DNA of 55,757 nt from Minwuia thermotolerans (GTDB taxonomy: Bacteria > Pseudomonadota > Alphaproteobacteria > Minwuiales > Minwuiaceae). The notes beneath the pieces were generated by a model, which saw only the letters and a list, made by a program, of their open reading frames with translations, made no database searches and was not told the DNA's origin. How positions within the stretch are numbered: the first letter of the stretch is position 1; each line of letters starts with the position of its first letter. Below are positions 1 through 11,651 of the stretch, in pieces. The DNA is taken from assembly GCA_021604565.1 (NCBI GenBank), contig BQJF01000018.1, positions 1-55,757 of the forward strand, read 5' to 3'. A program made the translations under genes and the position numbers.

Positions 1-326
1 GCGACATTTTCCAGTGCCGTCATGGTCGGCAACAGGTGGAATGACTGGAACACGATCCCTACATGGTGGCGACGGAACAGGGCCAGCCCATCCTCGTCCA
101 GCCGGGTCAGGTCACTGTTCGCAACCGTCAGCTTGCCGCTGGTCACGCCCTCAAGCCCGCCGACGGCGGCGAGCAGGGTGGACTTGCCGGAACCCGAGGG
201 GCCGAGCACGGCCACGGAAGTTCCGGCGGCCACGTCGAGGCTGATGCCCTTGAGTATCTTGACCGCGCCAGCGGCGCCGTCGAGAGTGATGTGAACGTCT
301 TCCAGACGAATGAGGCTGTCGCCCAT
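1..326 (-). CDS. ABC transporter ATP-binding protein, YbbA/LolD type (partial)
   Basis: This is the N-terminal part of an ABC ATPase whose 3' end lies beyond the left edge of the window. It starts at the ATG at 326 and reads MGDSLIRLEDV. A Walker A motif (GPSGSGKST) lies near residues 42-50 and a Q-loop segment (VFQSFHLLPTMTALENV) near residues 91-107. The spacing and the Q-loop text match the LolD/MacB/YbbA subfamily, which energises lipoprotein release or exporter-type permeases at the inner membrane. The divergent neighbour is tesA, the same pairing as ybbA-tesA in E. coli, so YbbA is the best analogue; the permease would lie outside the window. The two divergent start codons share one CATG. 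The family call is firm; the substrate is unknown. Confidence 0.85.
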   Translation of the reverse strand, partial: MGDSLIRLEDVHITLDGAAGAVKILKGISLDVAAGTSVAVLGPSGSGKSTLLAAVGGLEGVTSGKLTVANSDLTRLDEDGLALFRRHHVGIVFQSFHLLPTMTALENV

Positions 327-1041
327 GTCAGTGTTTTCTCCTCGGCTTCAGACCCTGCGGTTCGCGCATCCCGCCACGCGCGAACCCTTCCCCCGATATG
401 GCCGCAGCGTCCGGGGGATCAACGGACTGTTGCTTTTCGTCACAATGGTCATGTTTGCGGCCATTCTTAGTCCGCAACCGGTGAACGCTTCGTCAATGCG
501 GGTGGTGATGTTCGGTGATTCGATCACCGCCGGGTACGGCCTGCCTCCCTCCGCCGCGCTGCCGCGGCTGCTGGGGGAGAAGCTGCAGGCCGACGGACTG
601 GATGTGGTGGTGGAGAATGCGGGCGTTTCCGGCGACACGACGGCCGGTGGCCTGTCACGTCTGGACTGGGCCGTACAGGGACAGCCTGATCTGGTGATCG
701 TGGCACTGGGCGGCAACGACGGCCTGCGCGGCATTGATCCGGCGGAGACCCGGCGCAACATGATGGCCATCATCGAGAGCCTGACGTCGAAGGACATTCC
801 CGTTCTGGTCGCCGGCATGCTGGCCCCGCCGAATCTCGGGAAGGAATATGCCGAGAAGTTCAATCCGTTGTTCGCCGAGATCGCGGCGGATGCGGAAGTC
901 GCCTTCTATCCCTTCCTGCTGGACGGTGTCGCGGCGGAACCGTCGCTGAACCAGTCGGATGGCATCCACCCCAATGCGGAGGGTGCCGCCATCATCGCCG
1001 CGCGCATGTCCGGCCCTGTTGCCGAACTGCTGCGCCCCTGA
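325..1041 (+). CDS. tesA: Arylesterase / lysophospholipase L1-like SGNH hydrolase (TesA)
   Basis: A periplasmic SGNH-family esterase that hydrolyses acyl and aryl esters. The GDSI(T) block I carries the nucleophilic Ser, GGND is block III, and DGIHPN near the C-terminus supplies the Asp and His of the triad. A hydrophobic segment (GLLLFVTMVMFAAIL) followed by a cleavable-looking VNA-SS site indicates Sec export. The start is uncertain. The ATG at 325 gives a long n-region of about 33 residues before the hydrophobic core; the ATG at 310 would overlap the divergent gene more, and ATGs at 445 and 451 would give a very short signal peptide. The divergent YbbA-type ATPase gene repeats the E. coli arrangement. 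Confidence 0.9.
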   Translation: MSVFSPRLQTLRFAHPATREPFPRYGRSVRGINGLLLFVTMVMFAAILSPQPVNASSMRVVMFGDSITAGYGLPPSAALPRLLGEKLQADGLDVVVENAGVSGDTTAGGLSRLDWAVQGQPDLVIVALGGNDGLRGIDPAETRRNMMAIIESLTSKDIPVLVAGMLAPPNLGKEYAEKFNPLFAEIAADAEVAFYPFLLDGVAAEPSLNQSDGIHPNAEGAAIIAARMSGPVAELLRP

Positions 1042-1094
1042 CGAACGGCGCAAGCTGTCACCGAAGTCCGCGTTTCATGTCTGGAGAGACCCGA

Positions 1095-1442
1095 ATGTCT
1101 ATCACCATCTATCACAACCCCCGCTGCTCCAAGTCCCGTGAGACGCTGAAACTGCTCGAGGAGAAAGGCGTCACGCCGACGGTTATCGAATATCTCAAGA
1201 CACCGCCAACCGCCGCCGAACTCGGTGACATCCTCGCCAAGCTGGGCATGGCACCCCGCGACCTGATGCGCCGCAAGGAAGCGGAATACAAGGCCGGTGG
1301 CCTGGACGAACCGGGCCTTTCGGACGGCGAACTGATTGCGGCGATGATTGCCACGCCGAAGCTGATCGAACGGCCCATCGTGCTGGCCAATGGCAAGGCC
1401 GCAGTCGGGCGCCCGCCGGAGTCGGTTCTCGCCATCCTCTGA
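1095..1442 (+). CDS. arsC: ArsC-family reductase (glutaredoxin-dependent arsenate reductase type)
   Basis: A 115-residue thioredoxin-fold protein of the ArsC/Spx/YffB family. The N-terminus MSITIYHNPRCSKSR holds the catalytic Cys followed by the CxxxR phosphate/arsenate loop. Later Arg residues in the LMRRKE, RPIV and GRPPE contexts match the arsenate-binding arginines of ArsC. The start at 1095 is preceded by GGAGAG at a good distance; an upstream in-frame ATG at 1077 has no site. No ars regulator or efflux gene is next to it, so a housekeeping role or a role unrelated to arsenic (as in YffB-like proteins) is possible. The family is firm, the substrate less so. Confidence 0.85.
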   Translation: MSITIYHNPRCSKSRETLKLLEEKGVTPTVIEYLKTPPTAAELGDILAKLGMAPRDLMRRKEAEYKAGGLDEPGLSDGELIAAMIATPKLIERPIVLANGKAAVGRPPESVLAIL

Positions 1443-1471
1443 ATGTCACATTCACTGCCCAGGGTGTCAGC

Positions 1472-2035
1472 ATGCGCCTGTTCATTGCACTTGATCTGCC
1501 CGCCAGCGTCCGTGATCGCCTGACGATGGTGCAGGGCGGGCTGCCCGGCGCGCGCTGGGTTGCGCCGGAGAGCCTGCATCTGACCCTGCGCTTTGTCGGC
1601 GATGCCTCGCACGACATGGCGGAGGATCTGGTGGCCGCCCTGTCACGCATCCGTGCAAATGCCTTTGACCTGACACTCAGCGGCATGGGCATCTTCGGCG
1701 ACCGCCGCCGTGCCCGGATGCTGTGGGTGGGGGCCGAGCCATCGGCGCCGTTGCGTCACCTGCAGGCCAAGATCGAGCAGGCGGCGCAGTCCACAGGGCT
1801 GGATGCGGAACACCGCAAGTTTCACCCCCACGTCACCATCGCCCGGCTGAAGGATGCACCGAAGGGTCGACTGGAGGGCTTCGTTGCCGACCATGGCGGA
1901 CTGTACCTGCCGCCCTTCACGGTCGATGGTTTCACCCTGTTCCGCAGCCATCTGGGCTCGGAGGGTGCACGCTACGAACCGCTGGTGGAGTTCGAACTGG
2001 ACCGCCTTCAGGAATCCGCCAGCACCATGCCGTAG
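1472..2035 (+). CDS. thpR: RNA 2',3'-cyclic phosphodiesterase (2'-5' RNA ligase family)
   Basis: A 187-residue member of the 2H phosphoesterase superfamily. The two HxTx motifs that form the active site are HLTL (about residue 36) and HVTI (about residue 121), separated by the usual 80-90 residues. The N-terminus MRLFIALDLP is characteristic. The enzyme opens 2',3'-cyclic phosphate RNA ends and can join 2'-5' linkages in vitro; its cellular role is not settled. The 3' end overlaps the convergent metallopeptidase gene by 28 bases, so no separate terminator exists between them. Confidence 0.92.
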   Translation: MRLFIALDLPASVRDRLTMVQGGLPGARWVAPESLHLTLRFVGDASHDMAEDLVAALSRIRANAFDLTLSGMGIFGDRRRARMLWVGAEPSAPLRHLQAKIEQAAQSTGLDAEHRKFHPHVTIARLKDAPKGRLEGFVADHGGLYLPPFTVDGFTLFRSHLGSEGARYEPLVEFELDRLQESASTMP

Positions 2036-2697
2036 CGACGGAGCTGGGGGCCGTTGCGGCTCAGCCAGCGGTCCCCCTGCCGCGGATCCGCCAGCAGGGT
2101 GGCCAGCAGCGCGTGGAAACGCGGACCATGGTTCATCTCCCGCAGGTGCGCGACCTCATGCGCCGCGACATAGTCCAGCACATGGTCCGGGGCCAGGATC
2201 AGCCGCCAGTTGAACGACAGCACACCCCGGCCCGAGCAACTGCCCCAGCGACTTGACTGATCCGCCACCCGGACCCGGCTGACGGTTTCACCGATCCTGT
2301 CCGCATGGAACAGTGACCGCTGCTTCAGCCGCTCCCGCGCCCGGACCTTCAGCCAGTCGGTGACCCGCCGGTTGCAATGTGTTTCATCGCCGCCGACCAG
2401 CAGGCAATCATCATTCAGGCGCGTGTTGCCACGGCCATCCGGCGTTCGCACGATCAGCAGTTCCCGATCCCCGAACGGGATGCGCGTACCGGGCAGGAAC
2501 GGGATCGGGTCAGGCCGTTCCGCCCGCCGGTCGCGGATCCAGTCCAGATTCTCCTGCACGAAAGCCAGCCCTGTCCGCTCCGGCACCCCCTTCGGCAGGG
2601 TCAGCACCGGAAACCCCTCCCGCCGGTCGAGCCGCAGACGCAGACGCCGCGCGCGCGGATTGCGGATGATCTTCAGGTCTGAGGGCAGGTCATTCAT
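2008..2697 (-). CDS. YgjP-like (DUF45) zinc metallopeptidase
   Basis: A 229-residue protein of the M48-like DUF45/YgjP family. The zinc motif HEVAHL is followed by NHGPRFH, which supplies the third ligand. The preceding segment SSRWGSCSGRG..SFNWRL is the family signature. The family resembles the catalytic core of SprT-like proteases, but its substrates are unknown. There is no signal peptide, so it is likely cytoplasmic. It converges with and overlaps thpR by 28 bases. Confidence 0.88.
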   Translation of the reverse strand: MNDLPSDLKIIRNPRARRLRLRLDRREGFPVLTLPKGVPERTGLAFVQENLDWIRDRRAERPDPIPFLPGTRIPFGDRELLIVRTPDGRGNTRLNDDCLLVGGDETHCNRRVTDWLKVRARERLKQRSLFHADRIGETVSRVRVADQSSRWGSCSGRGVLSFNWRLILAPDHVLDYVAAHEVAHLREMNHGPRFHALLATLLADPRQGDRWLSRNGPQLRRYGMVLADS

Positions 2698-2742
2698 GCG
2701 GCCAGTGTGATTGTTTCGCCAGTGTTCGTGGTCTGATTCGGA

Positions 2743-3849
2743 TCATCCCATCATGCGCGAAAGCACCCGGATTCGGCTATCCAGTTCGCCGTGATCGACA
2801 TAGAAGCCCCGGAAATGGCGATCCCCGGTCGAAGGATCGAAACCGGTGCGGCCATGGAGCACCCGACGATTGTCGAAGACCGCCATCTCACCCGGCTGAA
2901 GGTGACAGGTCACCAGCCGGTCAGGATCCGCCAGCAGTTGTTTCAGACGACGCATCCCCGCGTACCAGCGGTGCGCCAGTTCGGGCTCCAGGTCGATGAC
3001 ATCCATGATGTGGCTGTTGATCGACAGGCGGGAGGGAAATCCCATCGGGTCCAGATCGAAGACACTGCGGCGGCTGCGAATGTCCGCCTCCCCGTCATGG
3101 AACCGGAACGGCACCGGCGTGTTCAGCAGCACGTCGAACGCATCCGGGTACTGGCTGCGCAGGTCACGCAGCAGGTTCAGCCCATCGACATAGACCGAGT
3201 CCCCGCCCCTGGCCCCGTTGACCAGGCAATGCAGGAACTGCAGCCCCGGTTGAAGTTCCTGATTGGGCAGGTCGGTATGCAGAGGCAGCGGCCCGGCGGT
3301 ATAGGCAAGATTGTTCGGGCTGGGTTTCGAACGGACATCGAATGTCAGTCCGAAATTCGTCGGTCGCAGGAAACCGATCCTCTGCCCCAGCCGCACGCCG
3401 CTGTCCGGGTCGTCGGCGAGGCCGGTGACGATGGTCAGGCCGCGGCGCTTCAGATCCTGCAACTGCGCCAGCAATCCGGTGTCGGTGTCGAATGCCGATG
3501 CGGGCACGCGTTCGGGAGAGAACCCGTCCGGCCAAGGTTCGGGCGCAATCATCGCCGGGTCAGTCCGGACCTGACCGGGCTGACAGGCCCGCAGCCAGTC
3601 CAGTTGCAGCCGTCGCGGCCCTGCCACGTCCGGCCATTGCAGCAGAAGATCCGCGCCCTCGACCGCCGCCGCGGCAGGGCGAGTGTCATCGGCAACACTC
3701 AACAGTTCGAACATGCGTTCCTGCGTGTCGGGATGAAGTTCGGCCGGGTCATTGTCACGCAGCCAGATATAGGGGAAGCGGCTGCTGGCGCCATCGGGCC
3801 ACTGCAGCACGAGATCACGCTGTTCCAGCGCGACATTGATTGTGTTCAT
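2743..3849 (-). CDS. TauD/gamma-butyrobetaine hydroxylase-like Fe(II)/2-oxoglutarate dioxygenase
   Basis: A 368-residue protein with an N-terminal DUF971-like domain (residues 1-100) and a TauD-type dioxygenase domain (about 110-360). The iron ligands are His191 and Asp193 (LPLHTDLPN) and His332 (VLHGRTGF). The fold order matches gamma-butyrobetaine dioxygenase, the last step of carnitine synthesis, but other trimethylamine substrates are possible. In BBOX enzymes the N-terminal domain usually binds zinc through Cys ligands after WLRDN. Here the segment reads WLRDNDPAELHP and the cysteines are missing, so this site is probably metal-free. A GGAA site lies 7 bases before the ATG. No carnitine transport or catabolism genes are adjacent. 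Confidence 0.85.
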   Translation of the reverse strand: MNTINVALEQRDLVLQWPDGASSRFPYIWLRDNDPAELHPDTQERMFELLSVADDTRPAAAAVEGADLLLQWPDVAGPRRLQLDWLRACQPGQVRTDPAMIAPEPWPDGFSPERVPASAFDTDTGLLAQLQDLKRRGLTIVTGLADDPDSGVRLGQRIGFLRPTNFGLTFDVRSKPSPNNLAYTAGPLPLHTDLPNQELQPGLQFLHCLVNGARGGDSVYVDGLNLLRDLRSQYPDAFDVLLNTPVPFRFHDGEADIRSRRSVFDLDPMGFPSRLSINSHIMDVIDLEPELAHRWYAGMRRLKQLLADPDRLVTCHLQPGEMAVFDNRRVLHGRTGFDPSTGDRHFRGFYVDHGELDSRIRVLSRMMG

Positions 3850-4176
3850 GAGACGATTCCGGGACTTGAGACAGGGCAGGCACGCCGCGCAACGCGGGCG
3901 CGATGGTCAGTTCGCCAGTGCTGTCGGTTGCCCCGGCGGCCACCACTGTTCCTGCTTCACACGCTGGATGCAGGCACGCCGCGAACCGCCCCGTCCGCGG
4001 CCCGGCATGATCACATTTGCGTTCCAGCATTTCATGGTCGAACATGTTCCCGCTATGTCTGTGACAATGATGTCCTGTTTTCGTCGCTTCGGGGTGGGTT
4101 TTCTTCACGGTCGAGCATTGCTACAAACGCCGCCAGACGGGTCGCGATCACGACCAGACTGCCTTGGGAGCATGTG
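3850..4176. other. Divergent intergenic region, no gene seen
   Basis: This 327-base stretch separates the dioxygenase start from the cyclophilin start. Both frames that stay open across it lack a ribosome site and family-like sequence, so I call no gene. It must hold the promoters of both flanking genes. An imperfect 14-base palindrome (GTCGCGATCACGAC, 4141-4154) lies just upstream of the cyclophilin ribosome site and could be an operator. Confidence 0.5.
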
Positions 4177-4707
4177 ATGCGTCGAATTCTTGCAATTTTC
4201 TGGAGTCTCATACTGATGTCGGCAGCAAATGCGGCAGATGCCCGCGATCTGGAGAACACACTCTATATCGAGCTTGAGCACGGTCGCGTCGTGATCGAGC
4301 TGATGCCCGATGTGGCACCCACGCATGTGGCCCGCATCAAGGAACTGGCCCGCGAGGGCTATTACGACGGCATCATCTTTCACCGCGTCATTCCGGGCTT
4401 CATGGCCCAGACGGGTGACCCGACCGGTACGGGGACGAGCGGCAGCGGCAAGAAGCTGCGGGCCGAGTTCTCCAACGTGCCGTTCGACCGGGGCGTCATC
4501 GGCATGGCACGGACGTCCGATCCGAACTCCGCTGACAGCCAGTTCTTCATTACCTTCCAGCGGGCGTACCACCTCAATGGCCAGTACACGGTCTGGGGCA
4601 AGGTCGTCGACGGCATGGACCACGTTGATTCGATCGCGCCCGGTGAGCCGCCGCGCTATCCCGACAAGATGATCAGCGTGAAGGTCGCCGCGGACGTCGA
4701 CGGCTGA
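4177..4707 (+). CDS. Periplasmic peptidyl-prolyl cis-trans isomerase, cyclophilin type
   Basis: A 176-residue cyclophilin. The first 20 residues (MRRILAIFWSLILMSAANA) form a Sec signal with an ANA-AD cleavage site, so the enzyme acts in the periplasm, like PpiA. The core motifs FHRVIPGFMAQTGDPTGTG and SQFFITF are typical; the first contains the catalytic Arg. The start at 4177 is preceded by TTGGGAG; the nearby ATG at 4172 is out of frame. The length fits a single-domain bacterial cyclophilin. The methyltransferase gene follows after 25 bases and may be cotranscribed. Confidence 0.93.
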   Translation: MRRILAIFWSLILMSAANAADARDLENTLYIELEHGRVVIELMPDVAPTHVARIKELAREGYYDGIIFHRVIPGFMAQTGDPTGTGTSGSGKKLRAEFSNVPFDRGVIGMARTSDPNSADSQFFITFQRAYHLNGQYTVWGKVVDGMDHVDSIAPGEPPRYPDKMISVKVAADVDG

Positions 4708-4732
4708 TGCACGGGCGCGGGGCCGCGGGATC

Positions 4733-5608
4733 ATGAACTACTATCTTGCGGCCACCGCGCTGCGCGCCTTCTCCGCCACCGGCCCGACCAAGGCCCTCTA
4801 CCGCTGGCTCGGCAACCGCAAGGGCGAGCGCAAGCTGTCGGAGGAACGCGCGGGCTGGGTGCTGGAACGACTGGCCGAAGCCCCGATCACCGATCCAGGC
4901 CGGTTCCTGGAGCTCGGCACGGGCTGGATGCACGCCTACAGCCTCTATCCGGCACTGCTCCACGATGCGGAAGTGCATTGTTTCGACGTCTGGGACAATC
5001 GCTCGTTCGACGCCTTTCGCAACGCGCTGCCGCAGGTCCGCAAGGGCCTTGCCGCGATGGATCTGGACCCGGAACGGCGGGAGCGGGCGCTGGAACGCCT
5101 GGGCAGGGTGGAGGCGGCGACAGACTTCGCATCCGCCTATGAGCCGCTGGACCTGCACTACGCCATCGACCACAACGGCGCGCTGCCCTACCCGGATGCG
5201 CATTTCGACATGCTCTATTCCGTCGACGTGCTGGAGCATGTGGTCGCCAGCGGTTTCGATTCAAATGCCGCGGACTGGTTCCGCGTGACCAAGCCAGGCG
5301 GGCGTCTGGTGGCTCAGGTCGGCCTGGATGACCACCTGGCCCACTACGACCCCAGGCGTTCCAAGAAACATTACCTGCGGCACTCGGACAGCCTGTTCCG
5401 CAACTGGCTGGAAAACGATGTGCAATACATCAACCGCCTTCCGGCTGAGCAGATCATCGCCAAGCTGGAGAATGCCGGTTTCCGCATTCTGGATGCCGAA
5501 CGCTTCCGCATCGACAGCCGCCCTCCGGTGCATCCCGACTACGCCGGTCAGAGCGACGACGACATCGTCACCTGGCGCCTGCACCTGACCGTCGAACGCC
5601 CGGCGTGA
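4733..5608 (+). CDS. Class I SAM-dependent methyltransferase
   Basis: A 291-residue cytoplasmic protein. The SAM-binding motif I is seen at FLELGTGWMHAYSL (about residues 58-71), an acidic motif II at VHCFDVWDN, and the post-motif DMLYSVDVLEHV matches the Methyltransf_11/25 pattern. WFRVTKPGGRLVAQVGLDDH corresponds to motif IV/V of the family. The substrate cannot be told from the sequence; proteins of this kind often act on glycans or quinones. It lies 25 bases after the cyclophilin gene and converges with ligA. Confidence 0.8.
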   Translation: MNYYLAATALRAFSATGPTKALYRWLGNRKGERKLSEERAGWVLERLAEAPITDPGRFLELGTGWMHAYSLYPALLHDAEVHCFDVWDNRSFDAFRNALPQVRKGLAAMDLDPERRERALERLGRVEAATDFASAYEPLDLHYAIDHNGALPYPDAHFDMLYSVDVLEHVVASGFDSNAADWFRVTKPGGRLVAQVGLDDHLAHYDPRRSKKHYLRHSDSLFRNWLENDVQYINRLPAEQIIAKLENAGFRILDAERFRIDSRPPVHPDYAGQSDDDIVTWRLHLTVERPA

Positions 5609-5626
5609 GGCGCGGGAGAAGCGCCC

Positions 5627-9384
<3,758 letters not shown>

Positions 9385-9394
9385 GGTGTGACCG

Positions 9395-10240
9395 TCAGAA
9401 GACGGCGTTCCAGATGCCGGAAATCCATGACTCGTCGTCAACTTCAGGCGCAAGCTGCTGGCCTGACAGAAGCGCGTAGGAATCGCGGTACCAGACACTG
9501 CTGGGGAAGTTGTGGCCCAGTACGGCGGCTGTCGCCTGCGCCTCGTCCGTGACGCCCAGCAGCAGATAGGATTCGGTCAGGCGGTGCAGCGCCTCCGGCG
9601 TGTGGCTTGTGGTCTGGTAGTCCCGGACCACGTTACGGAACCGGTTGATGGCAGCGACGTAGTGCTCCCGCTGCAGGTAATAGCGACCGATCTCCATCTC
9701 CTTGCCGGCAAGATGGTCCTGCGTCAGGGCCAGCTTGGCCTGCGAGTCCTGCGCATAGGCCGACGTCGGGAACCGGCGGATCACTTCCTCCAGCGCCTCC
9801 AGCGCCTTCACGGTACGCCCCTGGTCCCGTCCGACATCGGTGATCTGTTCGTAGTGGCTGACGGCGATCATGTAGTGGGCATAGGCCGAATCCGCGCTGC
9901 CCGGATGCAGCCGGATGAACCGGTCGGCGGCACCGATGGCAAGGTCATAGTCGTTGGTCATGTAGTAGGAAAAGACCGCCATGAGCTGCGCCTTGGTGGC
10001 CCAGACCGAATAAGGGTACTGCCGTTCCACCAGATCGAACGTCAGCGCCGCATCCTCGTAGTCCCCGACAGTAACCTCATCCAGGCCCTGATTGTAGATG
10101 ACCTCGACAGGGGTCTCTTCGGGAGCCTCGGCAACGGGCTTCTTCTCCGAGTCACCGGAGCAGGCCGCAGCAAGCATCAGCACCATGCCCAACAGCATGA
10201 TGCGCCCAGCAGAAAACCAGTCCTGAACCGCGTGTTTCAT
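9395..10240 (-). CDS. bamD: Outer membrane protein assembly factor BamD
   Basis: A 281-residue lipoprotein component of the BAM complex, which folds beta-barrel proteins into the outer membrane. A signal peptide ends in a lipobox with Cys27 (LAAAC-S), so it is lipid-anchored. The mature part shows TPR-like repeats (YNQGLDEVTVGDYEDAALTF, ALEALEEVIRRFP, YLQREHYVAAINRF) typical of BamD/YfiO. It is first in the bamD-recN-ligA operon. The lpxC gene, often directly upstream in this group, is not present here; a divergent XRE regulator takes its place. No strong ribosome site is visible. Confidence 0.95.
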   Translation of the reverse strand: MKHAVQDWFSAGRIMLLGMVLMLAAACSGDSEKKPVAEAPEETPVEVIYNQGLDEVTVGDYEDAALTFDLVERQYPYSVWATKAQLMAVFSYYMTNDYDLAIGAADRFIRLHPGSADSAYAHYMIAVSHYEQITDVGRDQGRTVKALEALEEVIRRFPTSAYAQDSQAKLALTQDHLAGKEMEIGRYYLQREHYVAAINRFRNVVRDYQTTSHTPEALHRLTESYLLLGVTDEAQATAAVLGHNFPSSVWYRDSYALLSGQQLAPEVDDESWISGIWNAVF

Positions 10241-10349
10241 GAAATCTATGTCTCACGCGGCCCTGCCGAAATCAAGCAATGCGCGAAGACCGGCACGGCT
10301 TTTGATGCACATGAAGGTGATTTCGTGAATGCGGTACCGGTTGGTCCGG

Positions 10350-10363
10350 CGAATCGCAATTCG
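10350..10363. promoter_or_regulatory. Inverted repeat between bamD and the XRE gene
   Basis: CGAAT-N4-ATTCG, a perfect 5-base dyad, lies 29 bases before the XRE regulator start in the 151-base divergent region. Such a position suits an autoregulatory operator of the neighbouring regulator. The dyad is short and chance occurrence is possible. Confidence 0.3.
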
Positions 10364-10391
10364 TGTCACAAAGCAGGACTGAGGTCACAGA

Positions 10392-10838
10392 ATGCACCAA
10401 CTTCGCCATATCGACCGCCACGTCGGGGAACGCATCCGCAGCCGACGGGCAGAACTGGGCATGACGCAGCATGACCTCGCCACCTTGCTGGGCATTTCCT
10501 ACCAGCAGGTCCAGAAGTACGAGACCGGCGCAAATCGCGTCAGCGCAGGACGCCTGTACGAGATGGCGCGGCAGCTCGGCTCACCGGTCGGCTTCTTCTT
10601 CGAGGGGCTGGAGGGCGAGACCGCACGTTCGGTCACCGAGCTGGCGCATGGCGGCACCAACCGCACGACCATCGACCTGGCCCGCAATTTCGGACGGCTG
10701 GACAATGCGTCGATCCGTGGCGCGATCTCCACACTCGTCCGTGCGCTGGCGGACGAGAATGCGGAAGATTCGGAGCCGGTCAACGGCGCGGGTCCGAATG
10801 GCGACCAGGTTCACAGTCTGGCCCAGGCGGCCGAATGA
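10392..10838 (+). CDS. XRE-family helix-turn-helix transcriptional regulator
   Basis: A 148-residue protein with an N-terminal HTH_3 domain (residues 8-68). The recognition segment is MTQHDLATLLGISYQQVQKYETGANRVSAGRLYEMA. The C-terminal 80 residues (GLEGETARSV .. FGRLDNASIRGAISTLVRALA) are a helical tail common to a broad alphaproteobacterial regulator group. The target is unknown; the divergent bamD operon and its own promoter are obvious candidates. There is no phage context, so it is probably a chromosomal regulator rather than a prophage repressor. Confidence 0.88.
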   Translation: MHQLRHIDRHVGERIRSRRAELGMTQHDLATLLGISYQQVQKYETGANRVSAGRLYEMARQLGSPVGFFFEGLEGETARSVTELAHGGTNRTTIDLARNFGRLDNASIRGAISTLVRALADENAEDSEPVNGAGPNGDQVHSLAQAAE

Positions 10839-10883
10839 CCGCCCGGGGCATGTGCCGGTGATGCCATCGGAAAAGGTCCCGAA

Positions 10884-11495
10884 CTAGTCAGGGCGATCCA
10901 TGGAGAAGGTCTCTTCCACGATCGTGTAGTCCATGTAGCCCAGACGGGCGAGCGGACGGTAGACTGACATGTCGATCATGCCGTCCTTGATGATCCGCTC
11001 GTCAATATGAATGCCGACGACCTCACCGATGACCATGTTGTTGACGATCTTCGGTGACGAGGAGCGCAACTGGATGATCTGGACCAGCCTGCATTCCAGA
11101 TTGACCGGCGACTCCTTGACCCGCGGGGCGGCGACAAGTTCCGACGGCAGCGGTGTCAGACCGGCCTTCTCGAACTCGCTGACCGTCCGGCCGACGTGCG
11201 CCGAGGAAGCGTTCATCTGATCCTTCAGTTCCGCCGTCACCATGTTGACCACGAACTCGCCCGTGTCGCGCACGTTCGCGGCCGTATCCTTGATATCGCC
11301 TTCCGGATGCGGGCCGTTGCAGCCGAACAGCACGGTCGGCGGGAAATCCGTGATCGCGTTGAAATAGCTGAAGGGCGCGAGGTTCATGGTCCCGTCGCTG
11401 CCGAGCGTCGAGACCCAGCCGATGGGTCGCGGTGAAACCAGCGCCTTGAACGGATTGTGCTTGAGGCCATGCGGCTGGTCGGCGCGATAGAACAT
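10884..11495 (-). CDS. Flavin reductase family protein (FMN-binding split barrel)
   Basis: A 203-residue protein of the DIM6/NTAB family. The N-terminal half contains the FMN-binding signature NPFKALVSPRPIGWVSTLGSDGTMNLAPFSYFNAI, followed by PPTVLFGCNG. These proteins reduce flavin with NAD(P)H for a partner monooxygenase, or bind FMN with unknown activity. The nearest possible flavin monooxygenase in the window is the acyl-CoA dehydrogenase-like gene at 32.6 kb, too far to imply a pair. It converges with the XRE gene. Confidence 0.85.
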   Translation of the reverse strand: MFYRADQPHGLKHNPFKALVSPRPIGWVSTLGSDGTMNLAPFSYFNAITDFPPTVLFGCNGPHPEGDIKDTAANVRDTGEFVVNMVTAELKDQMNASSAHVGRTVSEFEKAGLTPLPSELVAAPRVKESPVNLECRLVQIIQLRSSSPKIVNNMVIGEVVGIHIDERIIKDGMIDMSVYRPLARLGYMDYTIVEETFSMDRPD

Positions 11496-11651
11496 GTTCC
11501 CTGATCCCCTGCTTTCACGGTGTCGGCTTCATCGGGATGGTCCGCTGCCTGATTGCGGCGCCGGCCCGCGCGCCCGACATTTGATGGAATGATCTAGCGC
11601 ATGCGGGGGGAAAAGGGAATTCGGACCGGAAGCCGGGGGGCGGCGGTGCCC

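Noticed and set aside
3815-4108. Small minus-strand frame before the dioxygenase
   Set aside because: Overlaps the dioxygenase start and lacks a ribosome site; composition is like non-coding sequence.
2791-4176. Long open frame upstream of and continuous with the cyclophilin gene
   Set aside because: It is the antisense shadow of the dioxygenase gene; the cyclophilin has a clear signal peptide and ribosome site at 4177.
5590-5626. Short GC-rich dyad between the methyltransferase and ligA
   Set aside because: Only five or six pairs and no T-run; too weak for a terminator.
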